Positions 16,058 to 24,322 of a DNA stretch of 64,000 bases are shown here, in pieces. The notes below the pieces were generated by a model that ran no database searches, had not been told where the DNA came from, and saw only the letters and a program-made list of their open reading frames with translations. Both the position numbers and the translations under genes were made by a program. The DNA is from Acetobacteraceae bacterium (lineage in GTDB: Bacteria; Pseudomonadota; Alphaproteobacteria; Acetobacterales; Acetobacteraceae). The stretch is taken from NCBI GenBank assembly GCA_030041375.1, contig JASHOA010000045.1, positions 1-64,000 of the forward strand, given 5' to 3'. Each line of letters starts with the position of its first letter. Position 1 is the first letter of the stretch.

Positions 16058-17539
16058 ATGGTGTCGGCGGCGGTAGGAGCAGGATCGTCTCCACGGAAGG
16101 CCCGGTTTTCTGGGCTTCTCAAGCCGTTGCACGCGCTCGCCCCGGCGGGCGTTCACTCCTTCGACCGATTGCTCTCGGGAATGGTGGCCGCAGGGCAAGG
16201 CATCGACGCACTCTGCGGTTATTTGCGGCTGACGCGGGCGGCTCTCCACGATCACTTGGTGCGTCTTGGCCTGCCGACGCCGCATGACCGGCCGTTGCGC
16301 AAGGCCGGGCACCACCGGTGGTCGGTCGCCGAGACGACGCTGCTGATTATCTGGCGGCTGGCCGGAGTTCATTGCAAGGTCATCGGCCGGGTGCTCGGCC
16401 GGACCGTTGGTGCCGTGCGTGGGAAGGCGTGGCGTACGGGTGTTCCGGCACCGGAACGGTGGCTTTTGCACAAGCCGGATCCGGAGAGTTTGCGAGATCC
16501 GGAACCGGGTCTCGGGTTGAATCGCGAGCCTTGGAGATTGCTGCTCAGCCGGGAGGCCTCATGTGGCCGCGCGGCAGGGCCGTCTCGTGTTCGCACTGGC
16601 AGCGATTCCGATGCGGTTCGCGCGACCACTGCTGTTGTAGCGTTACCGGGCGCGCCGTCGCCGGCCCCGGAGTCCGTGCCAACGGGTACCATGGCGACCC
16701 GAGCCATTCCGCCGGCGGCGCTGCCAGTCCCGCTCTCACCGCCGGCTGGGTTGCCGGTCGTGGGCCGTGCATCAGCCGGCGGTGCAGCCATTCCCGGCGA
16801 GGCGGACTGGCCGGGCGTTGCGAGTACTCCCGCGGAGACTGCGCAAGCGCCAGCACCGATAATGGCCAGCCGGTGTCGTCGGGGGCCCTTCGCCCAAATT
16901 GCCCGTGCCGCGGGCCAGCGCGAGTTGCCTCTGCTGGATGTGGTGGGCGGAAGAGCGCCGGGTCCGAAAAGAGATGTTGCTACTTCACCGCCGATTGCGC
17001 CGCCCTCGCCGCAGCTTCCGCCGATCCCCAGGACGGTGGAGGAGGTTGATCTGAGCGGGGATCTCACGTGGTTCCGTCGTTTGAAGCGGCGGCAGACCTA
17101 TGAGGTCGCGGTTTATGCCTGCGGAATGCTTTTCTTCGCCGGCGTGCACTGGAAGGAAGTGGCGAGGCGTTTTGGGGTGAGCCCCGCGACGCTGCGCACG
17201 TTCCGCTCCAATGTGAGGGTTCCTGTGGACCCGGATCGGAGCAAGTTGAGGCTGGAGTTCAACGAGAAGGTGGCGCGGGCGACACGGGAGGAATCGGGCT
17301 ACGTACTGCGCGAGTCGATGGGCCCGGGTGACAAGGGTTCGGGACTCCGTAAGTGGTTCTGGGTTCACAAGAGAGATCTTCGTTCGACGCACTTTGCCTC
17401 GGTTCGGCGTCGGCGCGAGTCCTACGAACCGCGCAGCAACCTCATGAGGATTGTGATCGAGGCGGCGTCCGGGAGGGCGCCGCCTCGAAGCTCCGGGCGC
17501 CCGCGGTTTCTGCATGGGGGCATGACGGCCTCTCCCTGA
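16058..17539 (+). CDS. Putative DNA-binding regulator with several helix-turn-helix segments
   Basis: The 493-aa product has helix-turn-helix-like segments at ~45-80 (GIDALCGYLRLTRAALHDHL), ~85-135 (HRWSVAETTLLIIWRLAGVH followed by GRVLGRTVGAVRGKAWRTG, like a Myb/GcrA-type module) and ~355-390 (KEVARRFGVSPATLRTFRSN). A long Pro/Ala-rich low-complexity linker (~170-320) separates them. There is no enzyme motif. Position between the XRE gene and dotI suggests a regulator of the secretion operon. The linker makes the exact architecture uncertain, and no named family is recognised. Confidence 0.5.
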   Translation: MVSAAVGAGSSPRKARFSGLLKPLHALAPAGVHSFDRLLSGMVAAGQGIDALCGYLRLTRAALHDHLVRLGLPTPHDRPLRKAGHHRWSVAETTLLIIWRLAGVHCKVIGRVLGRTVGAVRGKAWRTGVPAPERWLLHKPDPESLRDPEPGLGLNREPWRLLLSREASCGRAAGPSRVRTGSDSDAVRATTAVVALPGAPSPAPESVPTGTMATRAIPPAALPVPLSPPAGLPVVGRASAGGAAIPGEADWPGVASTPAETAQAPAPIMASRCRRGPFAQIARAAGQRELPLLDVVGGRAPGPKRDVATSPPIAPPSPQLPPIPRTVEEVDLSGDLTWFRRLKRRQTYEVAVYACGMLFFAGVHWKEVARRFGVSPATLRTFRSNVRVPVDPDRSKLRLEFNEKVARATREESGYVLRESMGPGDKGSGLRKWFWVHKRDLRSTHFASVRRRRESYEPRSNLMRIVIEAASGRAPPRSSGRPRFLHGGMTASP

Positions 17540-17769
17540 ACAAGCGGAAAGGCAACATCGAAGGGCAAGCTTCGCTCGCGCCGATTTGCTTGCAGCCATA
17601 GCCGGTGAGGCTCGAATGAGACGTGCCGCCGCATCATCGCAGTTCTGGCTGAGACCGTGTCTCGAACAGGGTCGAGGCTGCGCTGCGGAAGACGCCGTAA
17701 CGGTCGTGATGTTGTTCACCGTTCGCGGGCGGAGGCGCGACCGTCTCAGCCTGACGAGGCTTCGAGGCA

Positions 17770-18405
17770 ATGCGCATGCGCAACCAGGCCGCTGCCGTGA
17801 CACGCCGTCTGTCGGATCCCGATTTCCAGGGCGCGCTGGTCAGCCGCTGCCTCGCCCTGACGCTCGGTATGGGAGTGCTGCTGGCGATTTCTCTCGCGCA
17901 TGATGCGTGGGTTTGGACGCACCCCGTACCGCCGCGCTACTTCTTCACCGATGGGAAGGACATGCCGCGGCCGGTGGTGGCGCTCGACAGTCCGATCGTC
18001 GATGACACCGAACTGCTGGAATGGACCGTCAAGGCGATCCTTGCACCTTACAATATCGATTATTACAATTATCCAGCCGAGCTCAACACGGCGAGCCGGC
18101 ACTTCACCGTGCATGGCTGGAACACCTTCGCGCGCTCGTTCATCGCCTCGGGCAATTTCGAGGAGCTGAAGCGGGCGCGCCTGCTCTGTCATGCGCAGAC
18201 GGAGCGCGCGGCGCTGATCCGTCAGACGAGCTATGTACGAGGGGCGCTGGCCTACCAGGTGCAAGTGCCGATCGCCGAGACCTGCGAGAACGTCAATCAG
18301 ACGAGCACCAACCGGCTGATGGTCACCGCACTCGTCATTCGCATCAACAGCGATGACCATCCCGATGGGCTGGCGATCGACCAGCTCGTCGCGGCGCCGC
18401 AGTGA
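17770..18405 (+). CDS. dotI: DotI/IcmL (TraM), inner-membrane type IVB component
   Basis: The 211-aa product has one membrane span (~27-45, CLALTLGMGVLLAISLAHDA) and a periplasmic domain starting P-P-R-Y-F-F-T-D-G. The domain includes LLEWTVKAILAPYNIDYYNY and a NTFARSFIASGNFEELKRAR segment, typical of the IcmL family. DotI forms a ring in the inner membrane as a VirB8-like platform. It overlaps dotH by four bases and begins the plus-strand channel operon, in the order found in R64 (M-N-O-P-Q-R). Confidence 0.9.
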   Translation: MRMRNQAAAVTRRLSDPDFQGALVSRCLALTLGMGVLLAISLAHDAWVWTHPVPPRYFFTDGKDMPRPVVALDSPIVDDTELLEWTVKAILAPYNIDYYNYPAELNTASRHFTVHGWNTFARSFIASGNFEELKRARLLCHAQTERAALIRQTSYVRGALAYQVQVPIAETCENVNQTSTNRLMVTALVIRINSDDHPDGLAIDQLVAAPQ

Positions 18406-19388
18406 GGGACGGCGGGGGTATCGCAATGAACGTGCGTGGCGGGCTCGGCGGTGCGAAGTGTGCCTTCGGAGCAATGGTGGGCCTGACCGCACTGTTGGCC
18501 GGTTCACCGTCATGGGCGCAGACCGCGGGCGTCGGCGCGGCCGGCGCACCCTCCGCGCAGCGGGCAGGACAGAATGTGATTCCGCTGACGCCGCAGATGA
18601 TCGAGGAGCTGGCGCATCGGTACAAAGCCACAAAGCGGGCGGAGGAGCAGGGGGCGACTGAAACGGCCGTACCGCTGAGCCGGCAGGTCAACGTCTCGTT
18701 TGCGCCTGGTGGGGCGATCAGCATCATCAGCACGGTCAAGGGCTATCCGACTGCGGTGAGCTTCTTCGATGCGACCGGCGCGCCCTGGCCGGTCGCATGG
18801 GATACCAACTCCGATCCTGCGGCAGCTTCCGGTGGTGCGAGCTGCAATGCGCCGACCAGCCGGGGCGGGCCGTCCGCGGTGGCGGTCGGCTTCTTCGTCT
18901 GCACCCCGACCAAGGGCTCGAACGTGCTCGAGATCACACCGATGTCGCTGGCGCCGCGCGGCGGCCTGGTGGTCAGCCTCGAAGGTGCGCCGAAGCCGCT
19001 GACGTTCCTGCTGGTATCGGGTGGCGGGCGATATGATGCGGATCTCTCGATCCACGTCGCCGAACGTGGCCCGAACGCGAAGGTCGCGGTGGTGACGGAA
19101 CCGGGCGCGCCGGACACCGGGGCTCCGTTCCTCACCGGCATGCTGGAAGGAGTGCCGCCGGCGGACGCCGTTCCGCTTGCCGTCGAAGGGGTCCCGCCGG
19201 ACGGCCTGCACGCGTGGCGGCTCGGATCGCACCTCTATCTGCGCACGCAATACACGCTGCTTTCGCCGGAATGGACGGCCTCGGAATCGGAGGCGGGGAT
19301 GACCGTCTACGCCGTTCCGGACACGCCCGTCGTTCTGCTGTCTGTCAATGGCCGCACCGTCTCGGCCGAACTGAAGGAGCAGCCCTGA
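18402..19388 (+). CDS. dotH: DotH/IcmK (TraN), outer-membrane core component
   Basis: The frame starts at a GTG overlapping the dotI stop; an ATG at 18426 (MNVRGGLGG) is an alternative. After a signal sequence (ALLAGSPSWA, ~25-40) comes a helical segment (IPLTPQMIEELAHRYKATKR). A beta-rich domain follows (RQVNVSFAPGGAISIISTVK; YPTAVSFFDATGAPWPVAWD) and resembles VirB9/TraK secretin-like beta domains. DotH is part of the outer-membrane core with DotC, DotD and DotG. Spacing is tight: its stop shares one base with the dotG start. Confidence 0.88.
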   Translation: MRDGGGIAMNVRGGLGGAKCAFGAMVGLTALLAGSPSWAQTAGVGAAGAPSAQRAGQNVIPLTPQMIEELAHRYKATKRAEEQGATETAVPLSRQVNVSFAPGGAISIISTVKGYPTAVSFFDATGAPWPVAWDTNSDPAAASGGASCNAPTSRGGPSAVAVGFFVCTPTKGSNVLEITPMSLAPRGGLVVSLEGAPKPLTFLLVSGGGRYDADLSIHVAERGPNAKVAVVTEPGAPDTGAPFLTGMLEGVPPADAVPLAVEGVPPDGLHAWRLGSHLYLRTQYTLLSPEWTASESEAGMTVYAVPDTPVVLLSVNGRTVSAELKEQP

Positions 19389-20680
19389 TGTCCGGCGCAG
19401 CATGGTTAGGGAAGCTCCGGTGCGGTCTGCCGAAGCGAGGCTTGGGGGCGTTGTCCGGCGGTGCCGGCCGCGCGGGCCCACGCCGGCTGGCGGTGATCGC
19501 CGGTGTCGCGGCGATCGTCGCGGCTTTCATTGTGACGGTTGCAATGAGCGGGCCGCGAGCCGTGTCCTTGAGTTCCGATACCCGCATGAAGGCCGTCGAT
19601 CCGCTTCCGGGCGGCTTGCACAGCACGCCGGAGCAGAATGCGCTGGCGCATCAGGCAGAGACACACGGCGCGGCGCAGGCGATGGTTGCCGGCGTTTCCT
19701 ACACGCCGCCGATCGCGCCGAGCGTGCCGGTGGTGGCGGCCTTGCCGGTTCCTCAACAGGCGTCGCCGCATCCGGCACCGCCGCCGCGGCCGCGTTTCGT
19801 GACGCGGCCCGCGCCGCAAGTGGTGCGGGTTGCGACCCCGGTTTTCCCGGCAGAGGTACAGCCGGCACGGGTGCCCGCTCCCGATCCGTCGCCGCTCAGA
19901 ATGACGCGGGTGAGCGATCCGCAGACGACGCTCGAAGGGAGCGAGATCGGCAACATCTTCGATGCCTACAGCGTTCGCCCACCTGATACCGAGGTCGTGC
20001 TGCCGGACAGCAATCAAGGCAACGGAAATGGGGCTGTCGGGAATGGTGGAGCGGGGTTTGCAACACCGGCAGCGCGCGCCGGGAGGCCTCTGCCGATTCC
20101 GGCGCCGGCGCCTGTGGCCTTGGCAGAGCGGGTGCTGATTCCGGCCGGACGAGGCGTCTACGCGCATCCCGTGCTGGCGCTTTCTTCCGACCAGGCAAGC
20201 CCGGTGATCCTGCAGGCTGACAGCGGGCCGATCGCGGGTGACCGGATGATCGGCAGCTTCGACCGCCAGGGAGACCGGCTGGTGATCCACATCAGCACGA
20301 TCGTGCATGACGGGCAGTCGGTCGGCTGCGATGGCGTGGTGATCGCGCCGGACACCATGGAAGCGGCGGTCGCGTCCGGTGTCGATGAGCACTATCTGGC
20401 GCGCTTCATTCTTCCTGCGGCGGCGGCGTTCGTCGAGGGTCTCGGCCAGGCACTGGCGGCGACATCGAACACCGTCTCGGTGCTGAGCCCGTTCGGCGGT
20501 GCGACGGCAGCGACGCATCTCAATCTGGACCAGCAGCTCGGGGTTGCTGCGGGTGTCGCGGCGGGGCAGGTGGCCAACACACTCAACCAGGCTGCGCCGA
20601 AGGGACCGACGGTGACGCTCGCGGCCAATGTCGGTGTTGGCGTGATGTTCCTCTCCGCCGTGAAGGTGCCGGCCAGGTGA
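19388..20680 (+). CDS. dotG: DotG/IcmE (TraO), VirB10-like core protein
   Basis: The ATG at 19388 (TGATG overlap) gives 430 aa with one span near 35-55 (VIAGVAAIVAAFIVTVAMSG), a proline-rich periplasmic linker (~110-150), and a C-terminal VirB10-type domain from ~240 (AERVLIPAGRGVYAHPVLAL; VILQADSGPIAGDRMIGSFD). DotG crosses both membranes and lines the channel. It is much shorter than Legionella DotG because it lacks the long repeat region, and so resembles plasmid TraO. Confidence is high from domain order and neighbours. Confidence 0.88.
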   Translation: MSGAAWLGKLRCGLPKRGLGALSGGAGRAGPRRLAVIAGVAAIVAAFIVTVAMSGPRAVSLSSDTRMKAVDPLPGGLHSTPEQNALAHQAETHGAAQAMVAGVSYTPPIAPSVPVVAALPVPQQASPHPAPPPRPRFVTRPAPQVVRVATPVFPAEVQPARVPAPDPSPLRMTRVSDPQTTLEGSEIGNIFDAYSVRPPDTEVVLPDSNQGNGNGAVGNGGAGFATPAARAGRPLPIPAPAPVALAERVLIPAGRGVYAHPVLALSSDQASPVILQADSGPIAGDRMIGSFDRQGDRLVIHISTIVHDGQSVGCDGVVIAPDTMEAAVASGVDEHYLARFILPAAAAFVEGLGQALAATSNTVSVLSPFGGATAATHLNLDQQLGVAAGVAAGQVANTLNQAAPKGPTVTLAANVGVGVMFLSAVKVPAR

Positions 20681-22368
20681 ATCTTGCGCGCGTTGCAGAC
20701 ACCGCGTGCCATTCGCAGGCCGCGGGGAGATGGTCTCTCTTGACGCGAGATTTGGATGAGGCGGCCATGGATACGCACATCATTCCGGATGGCACGTTTA
20801 CGGACGGGGAGGCTCTGCCCAGTGCGGCCTTGCACAGTGCGGCAATGCGCGGCGAGCCGGGCGGGGAAAGAGTGTCGGTCCCCGAGACGGCATCGCTGCG
20901 AGCGGAAAGCCAAGCACGGCTCGGTTTGACCACGGAGGGAAAGTCTCTGCCGACCGCGCGCCTGCCCGGAGAGCCCGACCCCGAAACGATCGCTGCCACC
21001 GGCGCGGAGGCACTGCGCACGGTACGCCGCCTGGTGGAGCCGGGCGCGCCCGCGCGCCTGCGGCGCCGGCAGCGGCTGCTCATGAGTGTCGCCGTGCTGG
21101 TCCTCGTGGTAGCGGCAACAGGCGCGTTCGTCGTTTCGCCTTACAACCACGTGGTCCCTGTGCCCTCCGGGATGGTGTCGGCTGTCCGCAACCTCGAGGT
21201 GCGGGCTGGTCTGGTGAAGTATCCGCCGTTCTCTCCGGCCGCATCGTTGGCGAACGTGAATTTGCCGCCTCAGCCGGCATCGGTGGTGCAGCCCGCGTTT
21301 CATCCGCAACCGGCGAGCGAGCAGTTGGCGCAGTTGATGCTGCTCGGCCGGCAGGCTGGCGCTTTCGGCGGGGCTTCGCCCGCCATACCGAACCGGGGCA
21401 GCACGCTCCGCTCGGCCGGCGCGGCGCCCATCAGGCACCCCACCGTCGGACAACTCGCCGGCGCGCAAGGGGGTGGACCGTCACCTTCCGGCGGCCATCC
21501 CGCGGCCGCTCCGGTGGCACCACAGGCGGCCTCCGGGCCGCCGCCGGGCTATGTGCCGCACGAGCCCGGCGCGGCCCTTACGGCGTCCCTCGCGCCACCG
21601 CAGGGGTCTCCACCGGCTGCCGCTCCCCCGCGTGCCAGCGGGCAAGTGACGGCGGCGAAAGCGGTTGAGCCCAGTTCCGGATCAGGATCCGCTGCAGCCG
21701 GCAGCACCCGCCTGGCGGCGCTGGGCCATCCGATGACTGTGGCGAGCGTGGCGCCGCTTGCCGCATCGGCATTGCCGCAACATCCGCATCCTCTACTTGC
21801 CCATCCGCCCATCGCCGGTGCTCTCGATCCGGTTGCGGTCGCCGCAAAGTTGCAGGCGGCGCCGATGACGCCGGTGGAACAGGTGAAGGTGCTCGAGGTC
21901 GTGACAGAGATCGCGGCGATGGTGCGCGCCGAACGGACCGCCGTGGCGGATCTCCGAGCGCAGGTTGGCAAGCTCTCCACCGGCACGAATGCGAAGCTCG
22001 TGGATTTCGAGCGGCGGCTGGCGTTGGTGGAGGCCGAGAGCGGCATCGCCGCTGCCGCCGCGGCGGGCCGGCCGCCGTCGCCTCCCGCTTCGGACGTTGC
22101 AGCTGTGACGGCATCGCCGTCTCCGCCACACGCCGCGCAAGGGGGTGCGCCGCCGGCGGGCAACTCTTCTGCAGCCCGGGTTCGCTATCGGTTGCAGGCG
22201 GCTTCGCCCGGCCTCGCCATGCTGGCCGAGATCGACAAGAGCGGTGGTGAGGGGGCGCAGCTCGAGGTCCAGGTCGGTGACACGATCCCGGGCTATGGGC
22301 GCGTCGTTTCCGTCTCACAGCAGGGCACGGCCTGGGTGGTGACGACGGAGCACGGCACGATCCGCTAG
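20677..22368 (+). CDS. dotF: DotF/IcmG (TraP)-like inner-membrane protein
   Basis: A GTG overlapping the dotG stop opens 563 aa; an ATG at 20767 (MDTHIIPDG) is an alternative start. One span lies near 130-150 (LLMSVAVLVLVVAATGAFVV) followed by a very long Pro/Ala/Gly-rich periplasmic region. A short helical segment (EVVTEIAAMVRAERTAVADL) precedes a C-terminal beta domain (RYRLQAASPGLAMLAEIDKS; VGDTIPGYGRVVSVSQQGTA), the TraP-type end. DotF/TraP is an inner-membrane core part next to DotG. The protein is longer than usual because of the linker. Confidence 0.75.
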   Translation: MNLARVADTACHSQAAGRWSLLTRDLDEAAMDTHIIPDGTFTDGEALPSAALHSAAMRGEPGGERVSVPETASLRAESQARLGLTTEGKSLPTARLPGEPDPETIAATGAEALRTVRRLVEPGAPARLRRRQRLLMSVAVLVLVVAATGAFVVSPYNHVVPVPSGMVSAVRNLEVRAGLVKYPPFSPAASLANVNLPPQPASVVQPAFHPQPASEQLAQLMLLGRQAGAFGGASPAIPNRGSTLRSAGAAPIRHPTVGQLAGAQGGGPSPSGGHPAAAPVAPQAASGPPPGYVPHEPGAALTASLAPPQGSPPAAAPPRASGQVTAAKAVEPSSGSGSAAAGSTRLAALGHPMTVASVAPLAASALPQHPHPLLAHPPIAGALDPVAVAAKLQAAPMTPVEQVKVLEVVTEIAAMVRAERTAVADLRAQVGKLSTGTNAKLVDFERRLALVEAESGIAAAAAAGRPPSPPASDVAAVTASPSPPHAAQGGAPPAGNSSAARVRYRLQAASPGLAMLAEIDKSGGEGAQLEVQVGDTIPGYGRVVSVSQQGTAWVVTTEHGTIR

Positions 22369-22383
22369 CGCCGGGAGCCCGTC

Positions 22384-22935
22384 ATGCAGGGACTGGTCGA
22401 TCTGGCGACGGCGATTGCCGACGGCATCGCCGTGCTGCTGCCGACGTTCTGCTATCTCGCCGCGTGCATGTGTTTCTTCTTTTTCGTCTGGACCCTGTGG
22501 ACGTGGTCCGAGCCGCACTCCCGCTATCATCACCACCACCTTCACCGGCCCTGGGTGCCGTGGGTGTCGCTGATCCTGAGCGGGGTTTTCGCGAGCTTCC
22601 CGAAGTTCCTGACGATGGCGGATGTCAGCGCCGGCACCGCTCTGGTGGTCGGGCTGACCAGCTACGCGCCGACGACCCCGCCGAACGCAGGCAATTTGCT
22701 GGGGACCACCCCGGAAGCCACGGTCGTCAATGTCGTGACGCTGTTCCAGTATTTCTTCGAGGCCTTCGGGGCTGCCTCTGTGTTCTGGGCGATCATACGC
22801 TGGCGGGGCATCATCATCGGGCGCATCAACGGCTCACCGACCTCGTGCGGCATCCAGTTCGTGTTCGGGGTGCTCTGCATCAACATCGTGACGATCGCCA
22901 ACGGTATTGCCGCATTCTTCCAGACGGGCGGGTAA
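22384..22935 (+). CDS. dotE: DotE/IcmC (TraQ), small polytopic inner-membrane protein
   Basis: The 183-aa product has four hydrophobic segments (LLPTFCYLAACMCFFFFVW, ~18-38; PWVSLILSGVFASFPKFL; YFFEAFGAASVFWAIIRWRG; GVLCINIVTIANGIAAFF). It has the conserved G-I-I-I-G-R-I-N-G stretch of IcmC/TraQ proteins. It lies 15 bases after dotF and before dotP, which is the R64 order. Exact role in the channel is not known for the family. Confidence 0.82.
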   Translation: MQGLVDLATAIADGIAVLLPTFCYLAACMCFFFFVWTLWTWSEPHSRYHHHHLHRPWVPWVSLILSGVFASFPKFLTMADVSAGTALVVGLTSYAPTTPPNAGNLLGTTPEATVVNVVTLFQYFFEAFGAASVFWAIIRWRGIIIGRINGSPTSCGIQFVFGVLCINIVTIANGIAAFFQTGG

Positions 22936-22992
22936 GCCGGATTATTCCCGCCTCCGTTCGCAACTTCCCCGATCAGGTTTGTTCGCGAGGGG

Positions 22993-23009
22993 CTGTTCCC
23001 TCGGAACAG
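22993..23009 (+). promoter_or_regulatory. Short hairpin ahead of dotP
   Basis: CTGTTCC-CTC-GGAACAG is a perfect 7-bp stem with a three-base loop in the dotE-dotP gap. It lies about 50 bases upstream of the chosen dotP ATG and could affect mRNA stability. Function unknown. Confidence 0.3.
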
Positions 23010-23059
23010 GAGTGACACGCGTGAAGCTTTTGCACAGCAATCCGCCGGGAGGCGCGTGC

Positions 23060-23518
23060 ATGCGTTGCCGGGCGGTTCTTCGTAGCAGGCTCTGGGCCGC
23101 GGATCTGCGGGGAAGGGGGCTCGCGGTCGTCTCGCTAAGCCTGGCCATGATGTGCGTCTTCGTTGACCATGCGTTGGCGCAGGCGACGTCCCCAAGCGGA
23201 AGCATCGGTGCGCAGCTCAACACGATGTCGAGCGAAGCACTCAACTCCGGCAGCACCGCGTTCGGCATGGCCTGCTATCTCGCCGCCGCCGTCTGCTTCA
23301 TCTTCGGGGTGTGGGCGCTATGGCAGTCCCGCCAGCCGCAGAACCGCGAGAGCGGCCATGTCGGGCGCGGCGTCGCTGGGCTGGTGCTCTGCGGGCTGCT
23401 GGCGACCGCGGGGGTGTGGATCAACAAGGCCGCGATCTCGGCCTCGGGCGGCAACGCCACGATCAGCACGACGCCGGGCATGGTGACGTTCGGCAGCGGC
23501 GGTACGGGCGGCGGCTGA
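23060..23518 (+). CDS. dotP: DotP/IcmD (TraR), small inner-membrane protein
   Basis: The ATG at 23060 is chosen because GGGAGG lies seven bases upstream; the frame is open further back with a GTG at 23021. The product, about 152 aa, has a signal-like first span (~20-38, VVSLSLAMMCVFVDHALA). A second span (FGMACYLAAAVCFIFGVWAL) and a third (VAGLVLCGLLATAGVWINKA) follow, with a Gly-rich end. It matches IcmD/TraR in size and topology and follows dotE as in R64. Confidence 0.82.
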   Translation: MRCRAVLRSRLWAADLRGRGLAVVSLSLAMMCVFVDHALAQATSPSGSIGAQLNTMSSEALNSGSTAFGMACYLAAAVCFIFGVWALWQSRQPQNRESGHVGRGVAGLVLCGLLATAGVWINKAAISASGGNATISTTPGMVTFGSGGTGGG

Positions 23519-23528
23519 TCCTGACATG

Positions 23529-23562
23529 GCCTGCGGCTGCGGGCAGAAAACCGGCCGCAGGC
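23529..23562 (+). terminator. Terminator-like hairpin between dotP and dotN
   Basis: GCCTGCGGC and GCCGCAGGC form a perfect 9-bp stem, extendable by two pairs, starting ten bases after the dotP stop and followed by TCATTTTCC. The T run is short, so it may be a partial terminator or attenuator that lowers expression of dotN and dotO relative to the upstream genes. Confidence 0.5.
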
Positions 23563-23686
23563 TCATTTTCCTGCAGGGCAGCCTTGATGCAACTGCGCCT
23601 CAGAGCACTGCACCATTCGCTTGGTGTGCCGCAGCAGCTCTGCTCTCGTTCTCGGCCGGTTTGCTTGTGATGGCCGGTCTTCCGCG

Positions 23687-24322
23687 ATGATGATGCTGCC
23701 TCTCATCTTCTCCGTCGCTGCGAGAGTTGCCGGCACGCATGATGGTGCGTCCGGTGCGGGAGCTGGCGAGACGGCTCATTGCCGGTTCTGCGGCGGGGTA
23801 ATCGGAACCGAGCCGGCCGGTCTCTCGGGCGACCCTGACGAGGTCCCGAGCTGCGCGCTCTGTCACCTGGTGCGGCATCTCGACCGGCCGCGCATCGATG
23901 ACGAGGCGCTGCTGATCTGGCTGCCCGAGATGAGCCAGCCGGTACTCAATTGTCTGGTGCGAGAGATGCACTGCCGTCTCAGGGCGCTCGGTGAGACGCT
24001 GCACGTTGAAGTGTCGCCACTCCTGGACACGGAGGATCGCCCCGTTCTCTGGCATGCGCAGCAGGCGCTGCTCGGACGTTCCGAAGTCGCCGCGACTCGG
24101 CTCGGCAGCGCGGGCCCAGGCGATCCGGCCGACGCTCTCGTGCGCCTGTCGCCATCGGCATATGGCGTGCGGTGGCGGAATCTGGGCGGGGTCAGGCTAC
24201 TGCCGCGGGGGCGCTTTTTCGCCGGTGAAAGCGACATCTATCCGGAGATCGTGGACGGATGGCGGAAGGCCGCCGCGAGTGCGGTACCTCGCCTGTCGGC
24301 GTCAGACAGAGGGAACGGCTGA
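23687..24322 (+). CDS. dotN: DotN/IcmJ (TraT), zinc-binding coupling-complex protein
   Basis: The ATG at 23687 gives 211 aa. Four cysteines in two knuckles, C32-x-x-C35 and C56-x-x-C59, match the zinc site of IcmJ/DotN. The rest contains RPRIDDEALLIWLPEMSQPV and VRWRNLGGVRLLPRGRFF. In Legionella DotN binds the DotL coupling protein. Here it precedes dotO, as traT precedes traU in R64, with a one-base stop/start overlap. Confidence 0.85.
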   Translation: MMMLPLIFSVAARVAGTHDGASGAGAGETAHCRFCGGVIGTEPAGLSGDPDEVPSCALCHLVRHLDRPRIDDEALLIWLPEMSQPVLNCLVREMHCRLRALGETLHVEVSPLLDTEDRPVLWHAQQALLGRSEVAATRLGSAGPGDPADALVRLSPSAYGVRWRNLGGVRLLPRGRFFAGESDIYPEIVDGWRKAAASAVPRLSASDRGNG

